This document shows positions 16,470 to 26,151 of a stretch of 52,400 nt of DNA, in pieces. The DNA is from Candidatus Zixiibacteriota bacterium (GTDB lineage: Bacteria > Zixibacteria > MSB-5A5 > UBA10806). Position 1 is the first letter of the stretch, and each line of letters begins with the position of its first letter. The notes beneath the pieces are model-generated. The model did not search any database, was not told the DNA's origin, and saw nothing but the letters and a program-made list of their open reading frames with translations. The position numbers and the translations under genes were made by a program. Location of the stretch: contig CP070813.1 of assembly GCA_020344055.1 (NCBI GenBank), positions 870,196-922,595 on the forward strand. Direction: 5' to 3'.

Positions 16470-18858
16470 AAATTTCCTCAAAGTAACATTCAGGAATTTC
16501 AGGAAATACAAGTTATACACCTTTATCAACATTATAGGTCTGTCCGTCGCCCTGGCTTTCTGTATTCTGCTGTTTAAATATATCCAGATAGAGTCGTCAT
16601 ATGATTCCTTCCATGAGAACGGCGAGAATATATACAGGTTTGTTACCTCGACCCGTCAGGGCGATGAAATAGACCACAGTTCGCTATCCCCGATTCAGCT
16701 GGGGCCGACCGTGACGGATGAGATCCCGGAGATAACAAGATTCACCCGTTTATCAAACTCCACAACAGTAGTCAGGGCGAACGATAAAGCATTCTACGAG
16801 ACTCTACTTTACGCCGACCCGGGCATGCTGAATATATTCTCATTTCAAATCCTGAAGGGGGATGCGGAAAATCCTCTGGGTGAGAGGAATTCGGCCGTTA
16901 TAACCGAAAGCGCGGCGGAAAAGTATTTCGGGGATATCAATCCCCTCGGCAAGATATTGTCAATTAAATATAAAGGCGGTTTTGAGGATTTCATTATTAC
17001 CGGCGTTACTAAAAATGTCCCCTATAATTCCACCATTAAATACGATATTCTTCTGCCATACGGCGTAATGCTGGATAAATTGCCAGACATATTTATCCGG
17101 AGCTGGGGAGCCCGGACTACCCGCACCTATTTTCAGCTTGATCGAGGCACCCTGCCGGGGCTGACTGAGAATAAAATTCGCGAACTGCTGGACAAAATCC
17201 TCAGGCCCATATATGGCGACCGGGTCGATAACGTCCAATTGCATTTACAGCCGATCGAGGATATTCATCTCGATACCCGCTATTACAACTCGAACGAGCC
17301 CGTCGGAAACCCGTTCCATCTCTATATTATGTTCGCTATAGGCTGTTTCATTCTTATTCTGGCCTGTATCAATTTCATTAATCTTACCATCGGCCGCGCC
17401 GTCACCCGCTTCAAGGAAATAGGGTCCCGAAAAATCCTGGGTTCCGGCCGTTCCGGAATTATCCTTCAATTCCTGCTGGAATCCACTCTGCTTACTTTGA
17501 TCGCTTTTCTTGCGGCCCTGATGCTGGTGGAGCTATTCACGCCTTTATTCAACGATCTCACGGGCTCTGAAATGACCTTATCGAGTATGCTTAATCTTCA
17601 AACCCTGGCTTTATTCGCCGCGCTTCTGGCCGCGGCCAACCTGCTGGGAGGAGCATATCCCGCTTTCTACCTTTCACGGTTTAATGTAGCAGCTATCATC
17701 AAGGGAACGACCAGAACCGCCGGGCCCAATTTCATTACGAAATCTTTAGTAGTAATTCAATTTTCCATGTCGGTATTCTTTATAATCTGTACCTTTTTAA
17801 TGCTCAATCAACTGGATTTCATAAAAGGCGCCGATCTGGGATTCAAAAATGATCATATTCTCGTTATTCCCCAGAAAGCCGGAGACGGCGAGAAGATGCT
17901 GGGCCTCTTAAAAAATGAGCTGAGACAGCTTCCCTCAATAAAGGGAATTTGCGGATCGGGACAGACCCTGGGAGATGAAACCACTTACGCGGTCTCCCCG
18001 GCGGAGTATAAAGGCGCTTCGTCCGATTGTTTCGTCTTCCGGGTGGACGAAAATTTCCTATCGACAATGGAAATAGAGTTATTAGCCGGAAGAAATTTCT
18101 CCCCGGAATTTCCTTATGACGCCACCGGTTCGGTTATAGTAAATGAAACATTTGTCGACCGGTTGAACATCGACTCCCCTCTTGGTGAGGAGATCATATG
18201 CCGTATCGGGGCGCTGGAAAACAATACCGGAAATATTATCGGCGTTGTCAGAGATTATAATTTTCTCTCTTTGCATACCGATATTGAACCGGCTCTGTTG
18301 CATGTATCACCCGAGCACAGAATACGTTATATTTCTATTAAGATCGATTATGAGAACATTGATGCGACTATCGCGAAAATTAAAGAGGCCTGGACCAGGA
18401 TCGCGCCCTATTCTCCGTTTGAGTTTTACTTTCTGGATGAGGATTTCAACCGGCAGTATTTTTACGAAGAGAGATGGAGCAGAATACTGCAATATTCCTC
18501 TATATTTTCTCTGTTTATCGCCTCTCTGGGGCTTTTCGGAATCAGTTCACTGGCCGTGAACCGCAGAGCCAAGGAAATCAGTATCAGAAAGGTCCTGGGG
18601 GGCACGTTGAGAGATATTTTGTTATTACTGAACAAGGATTTTTTGATACTGGTTACGATATCCAACGTGGTGGCGTGGCCGGCGGCGTATTTCGTCATAA
18701 ATTACTGGCTGGAAAACTTCGCCTACAGAATTCAGATAAATCCCGGAATATTTCCATTGGCGGGATTTATTACGCTTTCGGTTGCCATGTTGACAGTAAG
18801 CTTTAGATCTTTAAGAACCGCCGTGGCAAATCCTGTGGAATATTTAAGATATGAATAA
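16462..18858 (+). CDS. Double FtsX-type ABC permease 1 of 9
   Basis: A 798-residue protein fusing two MacB-like permease units: helix (about 21-42), periplasmic core, three helices (about 290-405), then helix (about 430-450), second core, three helices (about 680-790). The coupling motifs are RFKEIGSRKILGSG in the first half and RAKEISIRKVLGG in the second, both looser than in the other copies. The end NPVEYLRYE is the family tail. Its ATG overlaps the ATPase stop, implying translational coupling and a close functional link to that ATPase. Substrate unknown. Confidence 0.9.
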   Translation: MFRNFLKVTFRNFRKYKLYTFINIIGLSVALAFCILLFKYIQIESSYDSFHENGENIYRFVTSTRQGDEIDHSSLSPIQLGPTVTDEIPEITRFTRLSNSTTVVRANDKAFYETLLYADPGMLNIFSFQILKGDAENPLGERNSAVITESAAEKYFGDINPLGKILSIKYKGGFEDFIITGVTKNVPYNSTIKYDILLPYGVMLDKLPDIFIRSWGARTTRTYFQLDRGTLPGLTENKIRELLDKILRPIYGDRVDNVQLHLQPIEDIHLDTRYYNSNEPVGNPFHLYIMFAIGCFILILACINFINLTIGRAVTRFKEIGSRKILGSGRSGIILQFLLESTLLTLIAFLAALMLVELFTPLFNDLTGSEMTLSSMLNLQTLALFAALLAAANLLGGAYPAFYLSRFNVAAIIKGTTRTAGPNFITKSLVVIQFSMSVFFIICTFLMLNQLDFIKGADLGFKNDHILVIPQKAGDGEKMLGLLKNELRQLPSIKGICGSGQTLGDETTYAVSPAEYKGASSDCFVFRVDENFLSTMEIELLAGRNFSPEFPYDATGSVIVNETFVDRLNIDSPLGEEIICRIGALENNTGNIIGVVRDYNFLSLHTDIEPALLHVSPEHRIRYISIKIDYENIDATIAKIKEAWTRIAPYSPFEFYFLDEDFNRQYFYEERWSRILQYSSIFSLFIASLGLFGISSLAVNRRAKEISIRKVLGGTLRDILLLLNKDFLILVTISNVVAWPAAYFVINYWLENFAYRIQINPGIFPLAGFITLSVAMLTVSFRSLRTAVANPVEYLRYE

Positions 18859-18873
18859 ACCGGGAGTATTTCG

Positions 18874-21282
18874 ATGTATAAAAATTTTCTAATTATTTCA
18901 TTCAGAAACCTGGCCAGGAACAAGACTTATTCGTTGATTAATATCGCCGGGCTGGCCATCGGTATGGCCTGCTGTCTGATGATAATGCTGTGGGTACAGA
19001 ACGAGTATAGTTACGACAGATTCCATGAAAAGACCGATAGGATATACCGGCTTTGTATCGATGGCCAGGTCAGCGGAAGAGTTGTGCGGGCGCCCATAAG
19101 CAACTCCCCGGCGGGCCCGGCCATGGTCAATGATTTTCCCGAGGTCATAAACGCCGTCAGGACCGATAATATACCCACCATCCCGGTCAAATATCAGGAT
19201 AAAGTATTTTTCGAGGAAAATATCATTTTTGCCGACAACTCTATATTTGATGTCTTCACTTTTCCCCTGATTTCCAGAAGTGAGGAATCTCCGCTTGCCA
19301 AGCCATACACGCTGGTGATTACCGAGAATACTGCAGAACGATACTTTGGCGATGAGAGTCCTCTGGGCAAAACCATGACTGTGCATAACGATATAGAATG
19401 CACCGTAACGGGAATTGTACAGAGCCCTCCGAAGAACTCGCTTTTCGATTTTGACATGCTTTGCTCGTTTGAAACCAGGTACGCGGAAAATCGCGAACTT
19501 ATGGAAGAGTGGATTAACTTCAGTTATGTTACATATCTGCTTCTGGAAGAAAACAGCGATTATAAAACTCTCGAAACCAAATTTCCGTCCTTTATCGAGA
19601 ATCATATGGGAGAACGCCTGGCTGCCTTCGGGATAGGATTGGATTATTTTCTGCAGCCTTTAACGTCCATACACCTTTACTCCAGCCTGGAATATGAGGA
19701 ATCGGAGGGCAGCGGAAACATTACCTATGTATACCTTTTCTCTGGAATCGCCCTTTTTGTTCTTTTGATCGCCTGTTTTAATTTTATCAATCTCACCACC
19801 GCCAGGGCAACGGCGAGGGCCAAGGAGGTGGGATTGCGGAAGACCCTGGGCGCCCATAAAGGCAGGTTGATTTCCCAGTTTCTTATGGAGTCCGTCATAT
19901 ATAGCGTTTTCTCCATGCTCCTGGCTTTGCTTATAGTGGAAATCGCCTTGCCCATTTTAAATTCCATAGCCGGAACTGAACTTTCTCTGGCGACAGTTAA
20001 CATCCCCTCCTTTATACTCGCCATGCTCTTTATAGCCGCCGTTGTAGGTATCCTCGCCGGAAGTTACCCGGCATTTTTCCTCTCGGGCTTCAGTCCGGTT
20101 CGAGTATTAAAAGGGAATCTCAGGGCCGGAAGTTTCAGGTCCAGACTGAGAAGCGCCCTGGTTATCGGTCAGTTTATTATATCTATAACGCTTATAGCCG
20201 GCACTGTCTTCATATATAAACAGATAAACTATATGAAAAATAAAAAATTGGGATTTGACAAAGAACAGTTGCTGATCTTGCGGGAACTGGACGAGTCCCT
20301 ACAGCAATCTCCCGATCTTATAAGAGACAAATTATCGTCGATACCGGGAGTGGAAAAAATCGGCTTCGGCTCGGAATCCCCTGGATCGGGCACCAGCGCC
20401 AGCGTGTTCGTTCCTGAAGGGTATGCCGACGATCAGGGTATATTAATGAATCATATTTATGCTGATTATAATTATATACCCGCCCTGGGGATTGAAATCG
20501 CTCAGGGAAGGAATTTCTCGGCGGATATTAAATCCGATACCGGCAATGCCGCCATAATAAACGAGACCGCGGTAAAGTCGCTGGGTTGGGAAGACCCAAT
20601 TGGAAAAACATTCCGTATGCCTGATCCGGACGTTGATAATTCGGAATGGGAAACGAGAAAAGTCGTCGGCGTTGTAAAAGATTTCCATATCGAACCGCTA
20701 TATAGGGAAATCGGGCCGGTTTTTATCATTAATGCCAATGAGGATCCGAGCCTAGCGATTCTCAGGCTGTCCACGGTCGCTATAACCGGTACCGTCGATA
20801 AAATAAAAAACAAATGGAGCGAAATAGCGCCTGAACAACCGTTTAACTTCTTCTTTGTGGACGATGAATTCGATGAGATGTACCGCGCAGAAGAGAGAAT
20901 GGGAAAGCTGGCATTTTACTTCAGCATTCTCGCCATTTTCATCGGATGCATGGGCCTGTTCGGAATGTCGTCCTATGCCGCCGAGCAACGCACCAAGGAG
21001 ATCGGGATCAGGAAGGTGCTTGGGGCCACGGTTCCGAATATCCTGCGATTGCTTTCCAGGGAGGTTCTGGTTTTAATCGCTGTCGCCTGTATTATCGCTT
21101 GGCCTATCGCTTTCTATGCTATAAACAGATGGCTGCAGAATTTCGCCTATAGAATCAACCTGGATTTTTCCATATTCATTTTCGCCGGATTGATTGCCCT
21201 GGCCATTGCCATACTGACCATCAGCTTTCAATCGATCAGGGCGGCCCTGGCGAACCCTGTAAAATCGTTGAAATATGAATAA
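18874..21282 (+). CDS. Double FtsX-type ABC permease 2 of 9
   Basis: An 802-residue double permease. The first-half coupling motif is RAKEVGLRKTLGAHKG, the second is RTKEIGIRKVLGATVP, and the tail is ANPVKSLKYE. The N-terminal helix reads GLAIGMACCLMIMLW. It is very similar to the following gene (21294-23702) in protein and in DNA, with equal length and near-identical membrane segments, so the pair is a recent duplication. The periplasmic cores contain the differences. It starts 15 bases after permease 1. Confidence 0.92.
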   Translation: MYKNFLIISFRNLARNKTYSLINIAGLAIGMACCLMIMLWVQNEYSYDRFHEKTDRIYRLCIDGQVSGRVVRAPISNSPAGPAMVNDFPEVINAVRTDNIPTIPVKYQDKVFFEENIIFADNSIFDVFTFPLISRSEESPLAKPYTLVITENTAERYFGDESPLGKTMTVHNDIECTVTGIVQSPPKNSLFDFDMLCSFETRYAENRELMEEWINFSYVTYLLLEENSDYKTLETKFPSFIENHMGERLAAFGIGLDYFLQPLTSIHLYSSLEYEESEGSGNITYVYLFSGIALFVLLIACFNFINLTTARATARAKEVGLRKTLGAHKGRLISQFLMESVIYSVFSMLLALLIVEIALPILNSIAGTELSLATVNIPSFILAMLFIAAVVGILAGSYPAFFLSGFSPVRVLKGNLRAGSFRSRLRSALVIGQFIISITLIAGTVFIYKQINYMKNKKLGFDKEQLLILRELDESLQQSPDLIRDKLSSIPGVEKIGFGSESPGSGTSASVFVPEGYADDQGILMNHIYADYNYIPALGIEIAQGRNFSADIKSDTGNAAIINETAVKSLGWEDPIGKTFRMPDPDVDNSEWETRKVVGVVKDFHIEPLYREIGPVFIINANEDPSLAILRLSTVAITGTVDKIKNKWSEIAPEQPFNFFFVDDEFDEMYRAEERMGKLAFYFSILAIFIGCMGLFGMSSYAAEQRTKEIGIRKVLGATVPNILRLLSREVLVLIAVACIIAWPIAFYAINRWLQNFAYRINLDFSIFIFAGLIALAIAILTISFQSIRAALANPVKSLKYE

Positions 21283-21293
21283 TCAGGACAATA

Positions 21294-23702
21294 ATGTTTA
21301 AGAATTTTTTATTTATTTCATTCAGGAACCTGACCAGGAATAAGACCTATTCGCTGATAAACATCGCCGGCCTGGCCGTCGGAATTGCCTGCTGCCTGAT
21401 GATAATGCTCTGGGTACAGAATGAGTTCAGTTATGACAGATTCCATGAAAACGCCGATCGGATTTACCGTCTGTGTATCGACGGCCAGATCGGCGGAAGA
21501 ACCACTCGCACCCCCGCAAGCAACGCCCCCGCTGGCCCCGCCATGGTTCGCGATTTCCCTGAAGTAATCAATTCTGCGAGAATAGACGTTATGCCGACAA
21601 TCCCGGTCAAGTACCAGGACAAAATTTTTTTCGAGGAGAATATCCTCTGGGCCGACAATTCCCTATTTGACATTTTTACATTCCCGTTAGTCTCCAGGGG
21701 AGAAGAACACCCTCTTGAAAGGCCTTATACCGCGGTGATCACCCGGGATATGGCTAAACGATACTTCGGCGAGGATGATCCTCTTGGAAAAACCATGAGG
21801 TTAAATAATGAACGTGACTTCACCGTAACCGGGGTTGTGGAAAACGTGCCGGCTAACTCTCATATAAAATTCGACATGCTCTGCTCATTTGAGACAAGAT
21901 ATACTGAAAACCGCGAGCTCATGGATGAGTGGATATACTTCAGTTATGTTACCTATCTGCTCTTAAAGGAAAACGGTGATTTTAAAAATCTCGAATCAAA
22001 ATTCCCGTCTTTTGTCGACAATCATATGGGGGAACGCCTCGCCGCTTTCGGAATAGGAATGAATTATTTCCTTCAACCCTTAACATCCATTCATCTTTAT
22101 TCCGATCTGGAGTACGATGATTTCGAAAGCGCCGGAAATATAACCTATGTTTATCTTTTTTCGGGAATCGCTTTATTTATTCTGCTGATAGCCTGTTTCA
22201 ATTTTATTAACCTGACTACGGCCCGCGCTTCCGCCAGAGCCAGGGAAGTCGGATTGCGGAAAACATTGGGCGCGCATAAAAGTAAATTGATCCTTCAGTT
22301 TCTTTGCGAGTCAATTATTTTCAGCGTTATTTCCATACTTCTGGCGATATTAATCCTGGAAATGGCTTTACCATTGATTAATTCAATTGCCGACGTGGAA
22401 TTATCGCTGGCTTCAATTGCCATCCCCTCCTTTATACTCGCTTTATTACTAATTGCCGTCGGGGTGGGAGTTCTTGCCGGATGCTACCCCGCGTTTATCC
22501 TTTCCGCATTCAGACCGGTCCATGTCTTAAAAGGCAATTTGAGCACTGGAACCTCCGGCTCCGGTTTAAGAAGCGCGCTTGTCATATGCCAGTTTGTAAT
22601 TTCTATCACTCTTATAGCAGGCACATTTATCATATATAAACAGATAAACTACATGAAAAATAAAAAGCTGGGATTTGATAAGGAACAATTGCTGGTCCTG
22701 CCGGCTCTGGACGAGTCTCTACAAAGGTCCTCAATGTTGATAAGAGATAAATTATCAGCTATACCCGGAGTGCAAAAAATCGCCTTCGGATCGAAATCCC
22801 CTGGATCCGGTACCAGCTCCAGCATAATTATTCCCGAGGGATATGCCGATGACCAAGGGATAATGATGTACCAGATTTATGCCGGCTACGATTATATACC
22901 CACCCTGGAAATTGAAATCGTTCAGGGAAGGAATTTCTCGGCGGATATTAAATCCGACGTCAGCGACGCTGTCATAATAAACGAGACCGCAGCAAAGCTG
23001 CTGGGATGGGAAAATCCGATTGGAAAAACACTCACATCCCCCGATATGGACACCGATAAATCTGAATGGGAAACAAAGAAGATTGTCGGCGTGGTCAGAG
23101 ATTTCCACGTCGAACCGCTTCACAAGGAGATCGGGCCGGTTTTTATTATTAACGCCAATGAAGATTTGAGCCTGGCGATTCTCAGACTGTCCACGAACGA
23201 TATAAGCAGTACCGTTGCCCAAATCAGGAACAAATGGGGCGAAATAGCTCCCGATCAACCTTTGAATTTCTACTTTGTTGATGACGAGTATGATAAGATG
23301 TACCGCGCCGAAGAGAGGATGGGGAAACTGGCATTCTATTTCAGCATCCTTGCTATTTTTATCGGATGCATGGGACTGTTCGGCATGTCGTCCTATGCCG
23401 CCGAGCGGCGCACCAAGGAGATCGGGATCAGGAAGGTGCTCGGCGCCACCGTCCCCGGCATTTTGCGTTTGCTTTCAAAAGAGGTTCTGGTTTTAATCGC
23501 CATCGCCTGCGTCATTGCCTGGCCCATCTCTTTTTACGCCCTCAACAGGTGGCTGCAGAATTTCGCCTACAGGATCAGTCTGGATATTTACATATTTATT
23601 TTCGCCGGATTTTTCGCATTAGCCATAGCGATGCTTACAATCAGCTTTCAATCGATCAGGGCGGCCCTGGCGAATCCAGTCAAATCGTTGAAATATGAAT
23701 AA
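21294..23702 (+). CDS. Double FtsX-type ABC permease 3 of 9
   Basis: An 802-residue double permease, the duplicate of permease 2. Both have identical architecture, the same SYDRFHE segment after the first helix, and the same GCMGLFGMSSYAAE segment before the second coupling motif RRTKEIGIRKVLGATVP. The first coupling motif is RAREVGLRKTLGAHKS. Eleven bases separate the two genes. Differences are concentrated in the periplasmic cores, for example around residues 70-90 and 540-640, which would be the substrate- or adaptor-facing parts. Confidence 0.92.
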   Translation: MFKNFLFISFRNLTRNKTYSLINIAGLAVGIACCLMIMLWVQNEFSYDRFHENADRIYRLCIDGQIGGRTTRTPASNAPAGPAMVRDFPEVINSARIDVMPTIPVKYQDKIFFEENILWADNSLFDIFTFPLVSRGEEHPLERPYTAVITRDMAKRYFGEDDPLGKTMRLNNERDFTVTGVVENVPANSHIKFDMLCSFETRYTENRELMDEWIYFSYVTYLLLKENGDFKNLESKFPSFVDNHMGERLAAFGIGMNYFLQPLTSIHLYSDLEYDDFESAGNITYVYLFSGIALFILLIACFNFINLTTARASARAREVGLRKTLGAHKSKLILQFLCESIIFSVISILLAILILEMALPLINSIADVELSLASIAIPSFILALLLIAVGVGVLAGCYPAFILSAFRPVHVLKGNLSTGTSGSGLRSALVICQFVISITLIAGTFIIYKQINYMKNKKLGFDKEQLLVLPALDESLQRSSMLIRDKLSAIPGVQKIAFGSKSPGSGTSSSIIIPEGYADDQGIMMYQIYAGYDYIPTLEIEIVQGRNFSADIKSDVSDAVIINETAAKLLGWENPIGKTLTSPDMDTDKSEWETKKIVGVVRDFHVEPLHKEIGPVFIINANEDLSLAILRLSTNDISSTVAQIRNKWGEIAPDQPLNFYFVDDEYDKMYRAEERMGKLAFYFSILAIFIGCMGLFGMSSYAAERRTKEIGIRKVLGATVPGILRLLSKEVLVLIAIACVIAWPISFYALNRWLQNFAYRISLDIYIFIFAGFFALAIAMLTISFQSIRAALANPVKSLKYE

Positions 23703-23713
23703 ACGGGAATCGA

Positions 23714-26134
23714 ATGTTTAAAAACTATTTGAAAGTCTCCGTAAGGAATCTGCTTCGCAACAAGGGCTATTCTCTTATAAACATCGTCGGTCTGGCGGTG
23801 GGAATGGCCTGCTGCGCGCTGATCATGCTGTGGATTCTCGACGAGTTGAGTTACGACAGGTATCACCAAAACGCCGATAATATTTACAGGGTCACCTACG
23901 AAATCAACCGTCCGAATTACAATCCCCATTTCGCTCGTTGTCCTTACGGTTATGTGAATTCGCTTCCGGAAGAGTATCCCGAAATACTGGATCTGATACG
24001 GTTTCACCACGACGTGCAGATTGTGATTAAAAAAGATGATATTAAATTCAATGAGACGCGTTTTTACAACGTGGACCCCAATGTATTTGAGGTATTCAGC
24101 TACGAGCTTTTGGAGGGAGATACCCGTACAGCCCTGTCGGAGCCCGGCTCGATTGTTCTGACCCGTGATGCCGCCCGCAGGTATTTCGGCGATACCGATC
24201 CTATGGGAAAAACAATTACTACCATCAATATTGAATCCTCGGAAGAAAAAGACTATAAGGTCACAGGGATATTAAAAGACACACCCGAAAATTCCCATTT
24301 CCATATCGATTTTCTCGCTTCCTTCGATGATTCCCGAACCGCCAATGTCGACCAATGGAATTATATTTACATACTTCTTGAAGAGGGGAGTGATTATAAA
24401 AGCCTGGAAAGCCGCCTTCCCCAATTCGTGGCCAAATATCTTTCCGCCGATTGGGCCCCGTCGCATACATTGAGACTCCAGCCCCTTACATCGATACACC
24501 TTTACTCGCATATAGACAGAGAGATTGAGCCTAACGGTAATATATTATATGTTTATATCTTCGCGCTGGTTGCCATAATCACCCTGCTGATCGCCTGCAT
24601 CAATTTTATAAATCTCTCGACCGCCAGATCAGCCAGGAGGGCCATGGAAATCGGTTTAAGGAAAACAATCGGCTCCAGCCGGATGCAACTGATAACATAT
24701 CTACTGGGGGAATCGCTGCTTATCAGCTTATTAGCCCTGGTTATCGCGGTATTGATAATTGAAATTTCCCTTCCGGCGTTTAACAACCTCACCGGGAAAT
24801 CCATGAGCTTCGACCCTTTTGTCGACTGGGAGTATTCGGCCGTTCTGGCTTCGCTGTTTATGGTCTCGGGCCTGATCGCCGGAAGCTACCCGGCTTTGTT
24901 CCTATCCTCATTCAAACCGGTCTCGGTTCTCAAGGGCGCACCCGGTGGAGGAAGGTTGCCGGTTCGGAATATAATTCTAAAAAGGGTTACGCTCCGGAAT
25001 ATCCTGGTTGTGTTGCAGCTTTCCGCCACCATCGCGTTGATTATATGTTATTTCGTAACCAGAGGACAACGTGACTTCATGATGAACCAGAGACTTGGAA
25101 AGCTGGGCGAACCGGTCATAGCTGTTTCTTACCTGCAAAACACCATGCGCGACCGGTATAATACCGTCAAGACCGAATTTTCAAATATAAAGGGAGTAAG
25201 AGAAGTCACGGCGGTCATGGAGCCACCGTCCAGGCAGATACTGGACGCCAGCCCCTTTACCGCCGAGGGCATGCCCGAGCAGGAAGACGCGCCGATAACG
25301 TATATCCTTCCGGTCGATAGCAATTTTATCGATTTCTTCAAGCTGGAGCTTCTGACAGGGACCGGGTTCCCCCGGGGCCCGATCGATGATGCCGAGCCGG
25401 ACTTTATAATAAATGAAAGCGCCGTGAAAATAATGGGCTGGGAGTCGCCTGAAGAAGCAATTGGAAAGCGCCTGGAGTTGACTCCGGGCTACGCCACGAT
25501 AAAACCGGGAAGAGTAATCGGTGTTGTTAAAGATTTTTACTTTTCCGACTTAAAAAAGAAAATCAAGCCCTTGGTCTTGTTCCAGCGGCCAAACTGGTAT
25601 TTCAGCATAGTAATCAAAACCGGGCCGTCCGATTTTAACACAACGCTCGCGTCGATTAAGGAAAAGTGGGATGCCATGTTCCCGGACTACCCGTTTGAAT
25701 TTCATTTCGTGGACGACCTTTACGAAAATATATACTCGGCGGAATTAAAACAGGGTACGATACTCGGTACATTCTCCATTGTCGGATTATTCATCGCCTG
25801 TCTGGGACTTCTGGGGCTGGCGGCTTTTATAACGGAGCAACGTACCAAGGAGATCGGAATCCGGAAAGCCCTGGGCGCCTCGGTTGCAAATATAATTTCC
25901 ATGTTGACAAAGGAGTTCGTCCTCCAGGCTCTTGTGGCGACTCTGATCGCCTGGCCGATCGCTTATCTGGTAATGACCAGATGGCTGGAAAATTTCGCTT
26001 ACCGCGTCGAGATCAATATGAACATTTTCATTATTTCATCTGTAATCGCAATCAGTATCGCATTACTGACAGTGATTTTTCAGGCGATCAAGGCGGCCGT
26101 CGCCGATCCCGTGAAGGCGTTGAAATATGAATAG
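23714..26134 (+). CDS. Double FtsX-type ABC permease 4 of 9
   Basis: An 806-residue double permease. The first coupling motif is RAMEIGLRKTIGSSRM, the second RTKEIGIRKALGASVA, and the tail is ADPVKALKYE. It has a short insertion with basic residues before the middle helix (about 415-430, RLPVRNIILKRVTLRN) that the other copies lack. The first core lacks part of the segment present in permeases 2 and 3. Spacing to the previous gene is 11 bases. Confidence 0.92.
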   Translation: MFKNYLKVSVRNLLRNKGYSLINIVGLAVGMACCALIMLWILDELSYDRYHQNADNIYRVTYEINRPNYNPHFARCPYGYVNSLPEEYPEILDLIRFHHDVQIVIKKDDIKFNETRFYNVDPNVFEVFSYELLEGDTRTALSEPGSIVLTRDAARRYFGDTDPMGKTITTINIESSEEKDYKVTGILKDTPENSHFHIDFLASFDDSRTANVDQWNYIYILLEEGSDYKSLESRLPQFVAKYLSADWAPSHTLRLQPLTSIHLYSHIDREIEPNGNILYVYIFALVAIITLLIACINFINLSTARSARRAMEIGLRKTIGSSRMQLITYLLGESLLISLLALVIAVLIIEISLPAFNNLTGKSMSFDPFVDWEYSAVLASLFMVSGLIAGSYPALFLSSFKPVSVLKGAPGGGRLPVRNIILKRVTLRNILVVLQLSATIALIICYFVTRGQRDFMMNQRLGKLGEPVIAVSYLQNTMRDRYNTVKTEFSNIKGVREVTAVMEPPSRQILDASPFTAEGMPEQEDAPITYILPVDSNFIDFFKLELLTGTGFPRGPIDDAEPDFIINESAVKIMGWESPEEAIGKRLELTPGYATIKPGRVIGVVKDFYFSDLKKKIKPLVLFQRPNWYFSIVIKTGPSDFNTTLASIKEKWDAMFPDYPFEFHFVDDLYENIYSAELKQGTILGTFSIVGLFIACLGLLGLAAFITEQRTKEIGIRKALGASVANIISMLTKEFVLQALVATLIAWPIAYLVMTRWLENFAYRVEINMNIFIISSVIAISIALLTVIFQAIKAAVADPVKALKYE

Positions 26135-26151
26135 AATGGAGAGATTCCCAT

